Numbered from the stretch's first letter, positions 19,764 to 26,885 are shown. The stretch: DNA of 32,223 bases from an uncultured Oscillospiraceae bacterium (GCA_944385765.1 CALWYL010000022.1:1-32223), one strand, 5' to 3'. The notes: generated from the letters alone by a model not told the origin. Numbers and translations are program-made.

Positions 19764-19792
19764 ATTATAAGCTCAAGCCCTCAGCTTTGCAA
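19764..19792 (-). promoter_or_regulatory. Promoter of the minus-strand flavoprotein operon
   Basis: Read on the minus strand, TTGCAA (19787-19792) and TATAAT (19764-19769) are 17 bases apart, about 40 bases before the HI0933-family start. The region is AT-rich between two GC-rich genes. Confidence 0.75.
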
Positions 19793-19805
19793 TTGCCGAA
19801 ATGCC

Positions 19806-19844
19806 TTGATTTCGTTTGGCAAATGCGGTAAAGTGGGGTAAAAC
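19806..19844 (+). promoter_or_regulatory. Probable promoter of the MBL-fold gene
   Basis: Two overlapping candidates fit: TTGATT (19806-19811) with TAAAGT (19829-19834), or TTGGCA (19816-19821) with TAAAAC (19839-19844). Both have 17-base spacers. Neither is perfect, but one of them probably drives the divergent hydrolase gene. Confidence 0.5.
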
Positions 19845-19861
19845 TGACAGGAGGTGCGCAC

Positions 19862-20740
19862 ATGTACGAGCTGATACGCGCCGGCGAGCGCAGCTATTAT
19901 ATCGAGTGCCCCGCGAAGATAGGCGTATACCTCGCCGGGGAGGGCGGGGTATACCTGATAGACAGCGGGAACGACAAGGATGCCGGGCGCAAGGTGAGGC
20001 AAATCCTCGAGCGCAATTCGTGGAAGCTGCTGGGCATAGTCAACACCCACTCGAACGCGGACCACATCGGCGGCAACCAGTACCTGCAGCGCCAGACGGG
20101 CTGCCGGGTGTTCGCGGCGGGTACGGAGGCGGAGTTCACGCGCAATCCCCTGCTGGAGCCCTCCTTCCTCTTCGGCGGCTGCCCCCCAAAGGCTCTCAGG
20201 CACAAGTTTCTCATGGCCCAGCCCTCCGGGGCGGAGGACGTGACGGCGGAGGGATTCCCCGCGGAACTGGAGATAATACCTCTGCCGGGGCACTTTTTCG
20301 ATATGATAGGCATAAAAACCCCGGATGGGACCGCTTTTATAGCCGACTGCCTCTCCAGCGAGGCCACGCTGGGCAAGTACGGCTTTCCCTTCATCTACGA
20401 CGTGGCGGCCTACCTGGACACGCTCGAGCGGGTAAAGGCCCTGGATGCGGAGCTGTTCGTGCCGGCCCACGCGCCCGCCACGGGGGACATAGGGCCGCTG
20501 GCGGACATCAACCGGGACCACGTGCTGGCACTCGGCGAGTTCGTGCTGGGCCTCTGCGGGGAGCCGAGCTGCTTTGAGGACATACTCAAGCGCTCCTTCG
20601 ACCAATACGGCCTGACGCTGGACTTCCAGCAGTATGTGCTGGTGGGCAGCACACTCCGCTCCATCCTGGCCTGGCACCTGGACGCGGGGCGCTGCGAGGC
20701 GCTGTTTTGTGACAACCGCCTGCTCTGGCACAAGCTCTGA
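19862..20740 (+). CDS. MBL-fold metallohydrolase
   Basis: A 292-residue metallo-beta-lactamase-fold protein. The zinc motif is THSNADHIGG (His63, Asp67, His68; the usual first His-x-His is His-Ser-Asn here, so the third position is Asn65). Later metal-ligand candidates are PLPGHFFDMIG, FIADCLSS and PAHAP. The C-terminal extension of about 80 residues is helical-looking. Family members hydrolyse thioesters, lactones, nucleic acids and others; the substrate is unknown. AGGAGG sits 8 bases before the ATG. It is a single-gene unit between its own promoter and a bidirectional terminator. Confidence 0.88.
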   Translation: MYELIRAGERSYYIECPAKIGVYLAGEGGVYLIDSGNDKDAGRKVRQILERNSWKLLGIVNTHSNADHIGGNQYLQRQTGCRVFAAGTEAEFTRNPLLEPSFLFGGCPPKALRHKFLMAQPSGAEDVTAEGFPAELEIIPLPGHFFDMIGIKTPDGTAFIADCLSSEATLGKYGFPFIYDVAAYLDTLERVKALDAELFVPAHAPATGDIGPLADINRDHVLALGEFVLGLCGEPSCFEDILKRSFDQYGLTLDFQQYVLVGSTLRSILAWHLDAGRCEALFCDNRLLWHKL

Positions 20741-20753
20741 GGGCGGAATAACG

Positions 20754-20800
20754 CATAAAAATTCATCCCGGCCGGATTTCTCCGGCCGGGATGTTTTGTT
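20754..20800. terminator. Bidirectional intrinsic terminator
   Basis: CATCCCGGCCGG (20764-20775) and CCGGCCGGGATG (20782-20793) form a perfect 12-bp stem with a 6-base loop. TTTTGTT follows on the plus strand and AATTTTTA on the minus strand. It ends both the MBL-fold gene and the minus-strand spoVT/recombinase reading frame. Confidence 0.9.
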
Positions 20801-20866
20801 CGGCTGGCACTGTGCGGGCGGTGCTGCCCCTATGTGCGCCCCGCGGGCGCGGCGGCCGACAGGCGC

Positions 20867-21319
20867 TCAGGACTCCATCTGTTTGCCCAGAAAGGCGGCC
20901 ACGGTCTGGGCCAGCTTGTGCTCCACCTCGCCCGCCGGCGGGGAGTTCTTTGCCGTGGCGATAATCACGCAGCCCATGACGTCGCCCTCCGAGACCACGG
21001 GGGCGGCGATGGAGACGCAGTAGCCGGACTCGCTTTCGGTTATGGGCACGGAGCTGCCGCCGGTCTCCTGGCGGTAGATGCGGCGGGACTCCATTATCTG
21101 CTCCAGCTCGGGGCTTATGCGCTTTTCAAAGAGCTCCCGCTTGCCCCCGCCGGCGACGGCGATCACCGCGTCCCGGTCGCAGACGGCGGCGACGCAGTCG
21201 GTGGATTTGTGCAGGGAATCACAGATCTGCGCGGCGAAATCGGACAGTTCCCCGATGGGGGAATACTTCTTGAATATGACCTCGCCGTCTTTGTCAGTGA
21301 ATATCTCCAGCGGGTCGCC
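20867..21319 (-). pseudogene. spoVT: 3' part of spoVT, separated from its 5' end by an element
   Basis: The last 150 codons of the minus-strand frame match SpoVT, the forespore AbrB-family regulator, from about residue 29 onward. Visible matches are GDPLEIFTDKDGEVIFKKYS (end of the AbrB DNA-binding domain), then a GAF-like C-terminal domain with VCDRDAVIAVAG and the closing GEVEHKLAQTVAAFLGKQME. The missing part is just the N-terminal AbrB strand-turn segment of about 28 residues. Adding 28 and 150 gives about the length of Bacillus SpoVT. The upstream sequence is serine recombinase instead, so the 5' end, promoter and DNA-binding N-terminus should lie across the element, beyond the right edge. 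Confidence 0.85.
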
Positions 21320-23038
21320 GTCACTGATAACATTGGCGCGGAGCACCTTGTCCGCGTGGTGCGCTGCGCTCTGCACTACGCTCACCGGCTCCGTACCACC
21401 GTCCCCGCCGCCTTCGCTGCCCTCGCCGCTGTCCGCATCGGGAAGCTCACCGCGGCGCAGCAGCGTGTCTATGTCGGCCTTGAGCCTTATCTCGACGTGG
21501 TCCTCAAAGACATAGATGCGCTCTATGATGAGCTCCAGATCCTGCTTTTCCAAATGCGGCTTGGCGAGGATGTCGTCAAAGACGTCCATCGCCGTCTTGG
21601 CGGCGCGGTTGGTGCGGATGATGGCGTTGCGCTTGTCAGTGACGCGCTCGAGCTGCGTCTGAAGCCCCTCTATGCGGCGCATGAGGTCGGCCTCCAGCTC
21701 GTCGTAGGTCTCCTCGAGTACGGCCTCATTCTCCGGATGGCGCATGATGTCGCGCACGCGCTGCCGCTTTGTGGCCTTCAGCTCCTCCTGCGCGTCGAGC
21801 AGCACGTCCTCCAGGTTCGCCGCGCTGCGCTCCGTCTCCGCCACGTCCTCCGGCTCGCGGGCTATCTCCGCGTTCAGCTCGGCGAGCATCTCCGCGGAGT
21901 TGTCGCGCACCTTTTTGACGTAGAGCTTCACGAGCTCGTCCAGCTTGTCCACGCGGATATGGTGCGTGGTGCAGCCGGCAGTGCCGCGCCGGTGATAGGT
22001 GCCGCAGGTGTAGGCGGGCTTCAAATCGCGCCGGCCCAGCGCGAACATCGGCGCGCCGCAGTCGCCGCACTCGAGAAAGCCCGAGTAGACGTTGTCGTTT
22101 ATCTTTACGCCGCGGTAGTTGTACTTCGCGCGCTTTTCGCGCAGCGCGCGCACGGTGGCAAAGATGCGGTAGTCGATGATGGGCTGGTGGTGATTTTCAA
22201 TCACTATCTGCTCGACCTCGTCGCGCTTCACGTCGCGCCCGTTTATCTTCGCGCGCCGGTACTTGCCCTGGCGCAGAGTGCCGATGTAGAAGTCGTTGTC
22301 CAGTATGCCCTGCACGGTGACAATGCTCCACGCGTTTTTGACGCTGCGGCGGTAGTCCTCGCCCTCGGCCACCTTGCGCTCGCGCTCCGACATCCGCGGC
22401 GTGGGGACGCCCTCGTCGGTGAGGGCGTTCGCTATGCGCTTGTAGCCCCAGCCGTCGATGTAGAGCCGGTAAATGCGGCGTATCACGTCGGCCTCGACGG
22501 GCACGACCTCGAACTGCTGCTGTTTGTTGACGATGTAGCCGTAAGGCGCGGCGCAGATCCACTTGCCATCCTCCTGCCGGCGGCGTATGACGGACTTCAC
22601 CTTGCGGCTCGTGTCCGTGACGGGCATCTCGTTCAGGAGGAACTGGAACTGAATTTTCAGCCAGTCGTCGTCATTGGGGAAGTCGATGCCGTCGCCTATC
22701 GAGATTATCCGCACGCCCGCGTCGCGCAGATCCTCGAGCTCCACCAGCCCGCGGCTGTTGCGCCGCGAGAAGCGGGAGAAGTCCTTGACCACGAGTATGT
22801 CCAGCCGGTGCGCCATCAGCTCGCGCCGCATGGCCTGATACCCCTCGCGCTGCTCAAAGGTGTAGCCCGACCGGTCGCGGTCTTCGTAAAACACCAGCTC
22901 CGCCCCCGCGAACTTGCGCGCGACAAAGTCCGAGATAATGGCCTTCTGGTTCTCAATAGAAGTGTTGTCCCGGTCAAGCTCCTCATCAACTGATATGCGG
23001 CAGTACCCGGCAATGCGGAGCGTATGGGCGTCGGACAT
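20867..23038 (-). CDS. Large serine recombinase/integrase reading in frame into SpoVT
   Basis: A 723-residue frame. Residues 1-about 570 are a large serine recombinase that cuts and rejoins attachment sites. Catalytic Ser16 lies in YCRISVDEE, with arginines in VKDFSRFSRRN. The Recombinase domain (about 160-310) contains NAWSIVTVQGILDNDFYIG, and a Cys4 zinc ribbon follows (C324, C327, C345, C356). A long coiled-coil comes next, then a Gly/Glu-rich linker (GEGSEGGGDGG). Residues 574-723 are SpoVT. ATG 23038 has GGAGG seven bases upstream; the longer start at 23191 would place the promoter inside the gene. The SpoVT tail is most simply a product of integration, but a functional fusion cannot be excluded. 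Confidence 0.88.
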   Translation of the reverse strand: MSDAHTLRIAGYCRISVDEELDRDNTSIENQKAIISDFVARKFAGAELVFYEDRDRSGYTFEQREGYQAMRRELMAHRLDILVVKDFSRFSRRNSRGLVELEDLRDAGVRIISIGDGIDFPNDDDWLKIQFQFLLNEMPVTDTSRKVKSVIRRRQEDGKWICAAPYGYIVNKQQQFEVVPVEADVIRRIYRLYIDGWGYKRIANALTDEGVPTPRMSERERKVAEGEDYRRSVKNAWSIVTVQGILDNDFYIGTLRQGKYRRAKINGRDVKRDEVEQIVIENHHQPIIDYRIFATVRALREKRAKYNYRGVKINDNVYSGFLECGDCGAPMFALGRRDLKPAYTCGTYHRRGTAGCTTHHIRVDKLDELVKLYVKKVRDNSAEMLAELNAEIAREPEDVAETERSAANLEDVLLDAQEELKATKRQRVRDIMRHPENEAVLEETYDELEADLMRRIEGLQTQLERVTDKRNAIIRTNRAAKTAMDVFDDILAKPHLEKQDLELIIERIYVFEDHVEIRLKADIDTLLRRGELPDADSGEGSEGGGDGGTEPVSVVQSAAHHADKVLRANVISDGDPLEIFTDKDGEVIFKKYSPIGELSDFAAQICDSLHKSTDCVAAVCDRDAVIAVAGGGKRELFEKRISPELEQIMESRRIYRQETGGSSVPITESESGYCVSIAAPVVSEGDVMGCVIIATAKNSPPAGEVEHKLAQTVAAFLGKQMES
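21294..21327. other. Probable attachment-site junction (attL) between spoVT and the element
   Basis: SpoVT similarity begins at about 21319, and the recombinase-specific sequence lies to the right. TCAGTGA (21294-21300) and TCACTGA (21321-21327) form an inverted repeat around a 20-base centre, as expected for serine integrase sites with symmetric half-sites around a 2-base core. The exact crossover cannot be fixed without the other junction; it is likely within about 21305-21335. Confidence 0.55.
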
Positions 23039-23093
23039 GTAAACACCTCCTTGTGCAATGATGATGTAATGCAATGGGTTGGTTGTTGATGTT

Positions 23094-23123
23094 ATTGTAC
23101 CATAGGGGTGGGGCGGTTGGCAA
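23094..23123 (-). promoter_or_regulatory. Probable promoter of the recombinase gene
   Basis: On the minus strand TTGCCA (23118-23123) and TACAAT (23094-23099) are 18 bases apart, about 55 bases before the ATG at 23038. This supports the shorter recombinase start. Confidence 0.6.
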
Positions 23124-23186
23124 GGGGGAAAGTGAGTTGTTGATAGCTTTTCTTTCAGCAGCTGGGACGTTCCTGAAATAGCTCTC

Positions 23187-23237
23187 AGCACAAACTTTTA
23201 TTTTTACGAAGTTTGCATCATGGATAGCACAAACTTT
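23187..23237. repeat. Iterated CAAACTT motifs upstream of the recombinase gene
   Basis: AGCACAAACTTT occurs at 23187-23198 and again at 23226-23237, a 39-base period. An inverted copy, AAGTTTG, lies at 23209-23215 between them. The cluster is 60-110 bases upstream of the recombinase promoter. It could be an operator or an accessory recombinase site; this is inference. Confidence 0.5.
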
Positions 23238-23254
23238 CACCTTGCAGCCGCGTA

Positions 23255-23283
23255 ATCCCCGGGGAACATTGCTCCCCGGGGAT
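23255..23283. repeat. Perfect 11-bp inverted repeat after the small ORF
   Basis: ATCCCCGGGGA (23255-23265) and TCCCCGGGGAT (23273-23283) enclose 7 bases. It sits just past the end of the minus-strand small gene at 23290 and could stall or end transcription, although neither side has a clear T run. Confidence 0.5.
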
Positions 23284-23289
23284 GCTTCT

Positions 23290-23592
23290 TCATCTCTCCA
23301 TCGCGCTTGACCTGCGCCTGCGCTGGAGGCGCAGGTCGTGTTCTTTGGCGGGGGCGCTTTGCTCCAGGGCGGCCTTTTCCTGCTCTATCTCGCGCTCGGC
23401 GGAGCGCAACTTGTTGTACTCGAGCAGGTCGAGGACGCTTGCTTTCAGGTCGCCGTCGCCGGAATGGTACTCGCAGACAGTGTACTTCTTCGGCTTGTAC
23501 TCCGCGCGCAGCGCGCGGAGCCGCTCGCGTATCTTTTCATCGCCGCGCTCGGCACGGGTCAGCCACACGGCGACGATTTTCTGGTTCTCCAT
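23290..23592 (-). CDS. Small charged protein of unknown function
   Basis: A 100-residue protein beginning MENQKIVAVWLTRAERGDEK, rich in Arg, Lys and Glu, with a probable coiled-coil in the C-terminal half (YNKLRSAEREIEQEKAALEQ). I do not recognise a family. The N-terminus VAVWLTRAERGDEKIRERLR is predicted to be an alternating strand/helix. It lies between recombinase and helicase genes on the same strand. No good ribosome site is placed before the ATG; AGGAG is about 25 bases away and a perfect palindrome ATTTGCACTGCAAAT lies between. The start is therefore uncertain. Confidence 0.6.
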   Translation of the reverse strand: MENQKIVAVWLTRAERGDEKIRERLRALRAEYKPKKYTVCEYHSGDGDLKASVLDLLEYNKLRSAEREIEQEKAALEQSAPAKEHDLRLQRRRRSSAMER

Positions 23593-23730
23593 AATATCTA
23601 TTTGCAGTGCAAATCAGCTCCTTTGGTAATAGCTTCCGCGTCTCGCGCGGGTTTTATACCTTCTTCCGGCATTTCGCCGCCTGATTTGCTTCTTAGGTTT
23701 CTTCAATTTGCGCGCGGATCTCAAATCATC

Positions 23731-23754
23731 CGTACGTTGCGTACGTATCGTACG
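23731..23754. repeat. Three CGTACG palindromes at 9-base spacing
   Basis: CGTACG occurs at 23731-23736, 23740-23745 and 23749-23754, separated by TTG and TAT. The array lies immediately downstream of the helicase gene stop. Evenly spaced short palindromes suggest a multimeric protein-binding site, but no binding protein can be named. Confidence 0.6.
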
Positions 23755-23761
23755 CCTGTTT

Positions 23762-25051
23762 TCAACTCACCCGCTGTAAAACCTCGATGCCGAAGTAGCC
23801 GCGCACGCGGCGGCCTCCGGGCAGGTACAGGTTGTTGGTCGGTTCGAGGTTGTACTCGCGGCGGTTTTCGTTGAGGAAGGCCGCGAGGCTCCTGGCCGAG
23901 AGCGCGTGCAGCGCGTTGTCATCGCACCAGAGCTTATACACGGCGTAGATCTCACGGCTGCTGGCCTCGGCGTCGGCTTTGAGGCGTATGTAGCCCTCGC
24001 TGCGCATGAAGTCCACAGCGTTGTTGCCCTCGCTGACCGCTTCGGCCATGTTCTCGCGGGCTCGCTCGCTGACGGTAAAATGGTAGTTGTTCGCGATAAG
24101 CCTTTGCAGCCCATCGAGGCACCAGAGGAAGATGCCCTCCGCTTCCGCGCACATCTTTTCGGCGATAAAGGGGTCGTCCTCGCGGTTGATGTCTTTGGGC
24201 TTCGTCGTGAGGATTATCTGCCGGCGGAAAAAACCCTCGCTGCGGTCGTAGAGTGCTTTGAGCGAGCCGTTGCCGAAGCCGAGGAAGCGGACGTAGAGGT
24301 CGCCCTGGTAGCTCTGCTGACCCTTGCGCTCCAAGTCCATCGGCAGCTCGGCGGTTACGATGGCCTTGATGTGGTTGGTCTGCGGCAGGGCTTCGAGCTT
24401 CATGTCGTCGTCGAGCATGACCAGCTCGTGCTCCAAATCCGCGCGGGCGAAGCGGCTGGCTTCGATCTTGGCGATGCTGCCGGTCGCCATGTTCGAGCCG
24501 AGCAAAGAGCGAAGCACGACGCCGATACGGCTCTTACCCTCGCCGCCTCGTCCAATCAGCATCAGCATCTTCTGCCCCTTCGTCGTCGGCAGGAGACAGT
24601 AGCCCATGAACTCCTGCAAGGTCGGGATGTCCTCCGGGTAGAGCAGCTCGCCGAGGAAGTGCAGCCACGTATCCGGCGCAGGTGAGTCCGGCTTATACGC
24701 CACCGGGAGGCGGTTGCGGCAGAACTCGCGCTCAGAGCTGAACGTCCCGTCGAGGAAGAGCGTGCCGTTGGCGACGTGTATGCGGTCGCGCTGGATAGGC
24801 AGGTCAGGCGCGTAAGCCTCCAACCGCAGGGCTTCGAGCAGGTTATTTACCCGCTTGCCAAGGCCGGTGGAGAAGTGCGGCTTGAGCATTTCGTAAATCT
24901 CACGCCGCAGAGCGTCCTCGTCCGTGACGCGGCCTTCGACGGTGAAAAACGTACCGTTGACGCTCTTCATCGGGTGCTCGCGCAGGAATTCCTCGCAGAA
25001 TTTGACCTCGTTGACAGTCTTGCCGTCGTACCATTCGGGGAGCTCAACCAT
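23762..25051 (-). CDS. Phage/plasmid SF3 (D5-type) replication helicase
   Basis: A 429-residue protein of the D5/P4-type replication ATPases. A D5_N-like region precedes the superfamily 3 helicase core: Walker A GRGGEGKS (167-174), Walker B ELVMLDDDM (209-217) and the motif C asparagine in RFLGFGNGS. A winged-helix-like C-terminus follows (about 370-429). Such helicases load on and unwind the origin of phages, plasmids and satellites. No primase polymerase domain is fused to it. ATG 25051 is preferred, with GGAGG six bases upstream; the open frame extends further but only inside the CHC2 gene. It overlaps that gene by 8 bases. Confidence 0.85.
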   Translation of the reverse strand: MVELPEWYDGKTVNEVKFCEEFLREHPMKSVNGTFFTVEGRVTDEDALRREIYEMLKPHFSTGLGKRVNNLLEALRLEAYAPDLPIQRDRIHVANGTLFLDGTFSSEREFCRNRLPVAYKPDSPAPDTWLHFLGELLYPEDIPTLQEFMGYCLLPTTKGQKMLMLIGRGGEGKSRIGVVLRSLLGSNMATGSIAKIEASRFARADLEHELVMLDDDMKLEALPQTNHIKAIVTAELPMDLERKGQQSYQGDLYVRFLGFGNGSLKALYDRSEGFFRRQIILTTKPKDINREDDPFIAEKMCAEAEGIFLWCLDGLQRLIANNYHFTVSERARENMAEAVSEGNNAVDFMRSEGYIRLKADAEASSREIYAVYKLWCDDNALHALSARSLAAFLNENRREYNLEPTNNLYLPGGRRVRGYFGIEVLQRVS

Positions 25052-25517
25052 GGCAGACCTCCATAAGCCGGGCGGTTTTGCGCTCGACCTCGCGAGTCTG
25101 CCCGGCGTCCGCGCCTGTGTCGAGCAGATAGCCTGTCCACTCCTCGAGCAGGCAGGCTTCGCCGTAGTCCGGGCGCATCTCCTCGTCCGGCGACTTCGGT
25201 GCGAGCAGCGTCCGGCAGCGCGCGAGCTCGCGTTTGCACGCTGCAAGTCCCAATGGCGGCACAAAGCAGCCATTGCCGAAGTCTGCTTCGAGCCGCCTTG
25301 CAGCCTCAGCCTTCGAGCAGCCGAGCAGTCCCGCCGTGAGGTCGATCACGTCCCCGTGTGCTCCACAGCCAAAGCAATGGAAGTGGTCGCCGTAGAGTTT
25401 AAGGCTCGGCGTCCTGTCCGCGTGGAACGGGCAGCGCGTAAAGCCATGCTTCACCGTCCCGTAACGCTGCGCCGCCTCGATGGGCGGTACCGTTCTTTTG
25501 ATTTTGCTGTAGTCGAT
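25044..25517 (-). CDS. CHC2 zinc-finger (primase-type) protein with apparent ATC start
   Basis: A 157-residue protein with the DnaG-type CHC2 finger: CPFH, then CFGCGAHGDVIDLTA, preceded by IKRTVPPIEAAQRYG, which is the usual first helix of the domain. This helix is coded upstream of the first GTG (25454), so the GTG start would cut the domain. Upstream of the helix the only codon at proper distance (9 bases) from a perfect AGGAGG (25527-25532) is ATC at 25517. A TAA in frame lies just before it. The frame therefore probably starts at a non-canonical ATC, or is mutated. No TOPRIM domain follows; the rest is a charged tail of unknown role. It works with the SF3 helicase next door in element replication. 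Confidence 0.75.
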   Translation of the reverse strand: MDYSKIKRTVPPIEAAQRYGTVKHGFTRCPFHADRTPSLKLYGDHFHCFGCGAHGDVIDLTAGLLGCSKAEAARRLEADFGNGCFVPPLGLAACKRELARCRTLLAPKSPDEEMRPDYGEACLLEEWTGYLLDTGADAGQTREVERKTARLMEVCHG

Positions 25518-25544
25518 AGTTTTTTACCTCCTGATTTGGAATAT

Positions 25545-25577
25545 ATAAAAGGAGCGCCTGCCTTGCGGCAAGCGCTC
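25545..25577 (-). terminator. Hairpin terminator between the regulator and the CHC2 gene
   Basis: On the minus strand GAGCGCTTGCC (25577-25567) pairs with GGCAGGCGCTC (25562-25552), with one G-U pair and a GCAA tetraloop. CTTTTATAT follows. It would end or attenuate transcription coming from the regulator gene before the replication genes. Confidence 0.65.
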
Positions 25578-25665
25578 ACGTCTTCAGGGCAATTCTACCC
25601 CTCTACTTATACATGGATTGAGAACGGTCAAATTGTTCCTGAGAATAAAAATTTTTTGAAAAAAT

Positions 25666-26589
25666 TCAGTCGAGGAATTGCTGGTATTCCCTGGTCACGA
25701 AATCCTCGTACGCCGCGGCTATCTTGGCAATACGTTTATGCACAGCACTTGCGGTCTTAAAGCCCACAGCGTCGGCTATCTGCTGTTCGGTGTGATGCTC
25801 CATTCGCAGTCTGAGAATCTCGCGGTCTTGCTCGGACAGCCGCTGCGCGAACGCGTCAATCTGTCCCTGCGAGAGCACCGTGCGCTCAAATTCTGCGCGC
25901 GGGTCGGTGACGTTCATAATGTCGCCGCCTTCTTCGACCAGCTCATCGAGGGAGATGGCTTTACCGCTTCGGTCGTGGTTCCAGTGGCGCATGAAATCGT
26001 TACGGACGACGCTGTTTTTATTCTCGTAGTCCTCGACCGTGCGGTTCTCCCAGATGGCGTCAATCATAGGCTGCCAATTTTCTTCCTCGACGACCAAATC
26101 CGTGAGGTTGCCTACGAGGTTGCCGAACTCGCGGTATGTAAGCCACCGCATTTCCTCATCAGGCCCTGCGGTATAGAGCATCTGAAAGGAGATGTATTCA
26201 CGCTCTATCTTGCGTCGAAAATACGGGAGTATGCTGTATGAGAGCTGCCAAAGCGGGAAGTGTCCAGTGTACTGCGCCCGGCTGCCGGGAATTTCGCCAT
26301 AGTTGCCCTTTGAGTCCTTGACCTGGAAAAACTGCCACGCCGTCCACGACCAGCAGTCCCAGACGAGCTCGGCGAACTTGTCCTGCCTGATGATGTCCAG
26401 GCATGCCTGCGAACGCAGCGCCTCGAAGGGCTTGCGCGGGATCTTGAGCGCCTCCGGCCACTTCTCTACGAGCACACGCGGCATGAGGTAAAACATGGTG
26501 AGCCAGGAGAGGTAAGAATCCTGCGGGATTTCGATGATGCCGGTCGGCGTGACGACTATGAATCCTTTCGGGCCTTTGCGATCTGCCAT
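25666..26589 (-). CDS. Phage-type regulator with sigma-region-4-like HTH
   Basis: A 307-residue protein. The last 60 residues contain LSEQDREILRLRMEHHTEQQ followed by IADAVGFKTASAVHKRIAKI, a helix-turn-helix like sigma factor region 4 or LuxR-type domains. The first 240 residues (FIVVTPTGIIEIPQDSYLSW onward) match no domain I know; several aromatic-rich segments are present. Proteins like this occur in prophage and mobile-element replication modules as putative transcription factors. ATG 26589 was chosen because GGAG lies 11 bases before it and a promoter 30 bases further up; the longer start at 26631 would overlap the -10 box. Confidence 0.65.
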   Translation of the reverse strand: MADRKGPKGFIVVTPTGIIEIPQDSYLSWLTMFYLMPRVLVEKWPEALKIPRKPFEALRSQACLDIIRQDKFAELVWDCWSWTAWQFFQVKDSKGNYGEIPGSRAQYTGHFPLWQLSYSILPYFRRKIEREYISFQMLYTAGPDEEMRWLTYREFGNLVGNLTDLVVEEENWQPMIDAIWENRTVEDYENKNSVVRNDFMRHWNHDRSGKAISLDELVEEGGDIMNVTDPRAEFERTVLSQGQIDAFAQRLSEQDREILRLRMEHHTEQQIADAVGFKTASAVHKRIAKIAAAYEDFVTREYQQFLD

Positions 26590-26621
26590 GAAGCGGTTGT
26601 CTCCTTGTGCCTTTTTGGATG

Positions 26622-26650
26622 ATTGTACCACGAGAATATGAACGTTTCAA
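26622..26650 (-). promoter_or_regulatory. Promoter of the regulator/replication genes
   Basis: On the minus strand TTGAAA (26645-26650) and TACAAT (26622-26627) are separated by 17 bases, 33 bases before the regulator start codon. It probably drives the minus-strand element genes. Confidence 0.75.
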
Positions 26651-26715
26651 CACAGACCGTTGGATTAGCGCAGAGAACGTAGGGACAAGCGTAGAAACCC
26701 GAAGGGCGCACTTCT

Positions 26716-26734
26716 ATACATGGGAACCATGTAT
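26716..26734. repeat. 8-bp palindrome, possible operator
   Basis: ATACATGG and CCATGTAT flank GAA in a perfect inverted repeat about 65 bases upstream of the regulator promoter. It looks like a dimer-binding site; this is inferred from symmetry only. Confidence 0.5.
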
Positions 26735-26742
26735 GTGCTATT

Positions 26743-26774
26743 AACAGCCCGGACGCCTGAGCATCTGGGCTGTT
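26743..26774. repeat. Hairpin AACAGCCC...GGGCTGTT
   Basis: AACAGCCC (26743-26750) pairs with GGGCTGTT (26767-26774), with a further GC pair set inside. Only a short T stretch follows on the plus strand. It is possibly a weak terminator or a structural element; no gene borders it. Confidence 0.5.
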
Positions 26775-26861
26775 TGCGTCGCTGCGCTCCGGGCAAAGGC
26801 GCGTCACTGCGTTTTGCCTGTTCCCCATGCTAATTCATGTGATAGTAACCTTGATGCTGCG

Positions 26862-26885
26862 AAAAAATAAGCGCCCCTCGGGCGC
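26862..26885 (-). terminator. Minus-strand intrinsic terminator with no gene behind it
   Basis: GCGCCC (26871-26876) and GGGCGC (26880-26885) form a stem; on the minus strand it is followed by TTATTTTTT. No convincing minus-strand coding sequence lies in the 300 bases upstream of it, so it may end a small RNA or a decayed gene. Confidence 0.55.

Noticed and set aside
23039..23191. N-terminal extension of the recombinase to ATG 23191
   Set aside because: The extension contains a promoter (23094-23123) and no conserved sequence, whereas ATG 23038 has a well-placed GGAGG and begins right before the resolvase domain.
23731..23754. CGTACG array as a CRISPR
   Set aside because: Repeats of 6 bases with 3-base spacers are far too short, and no cas gene is present.
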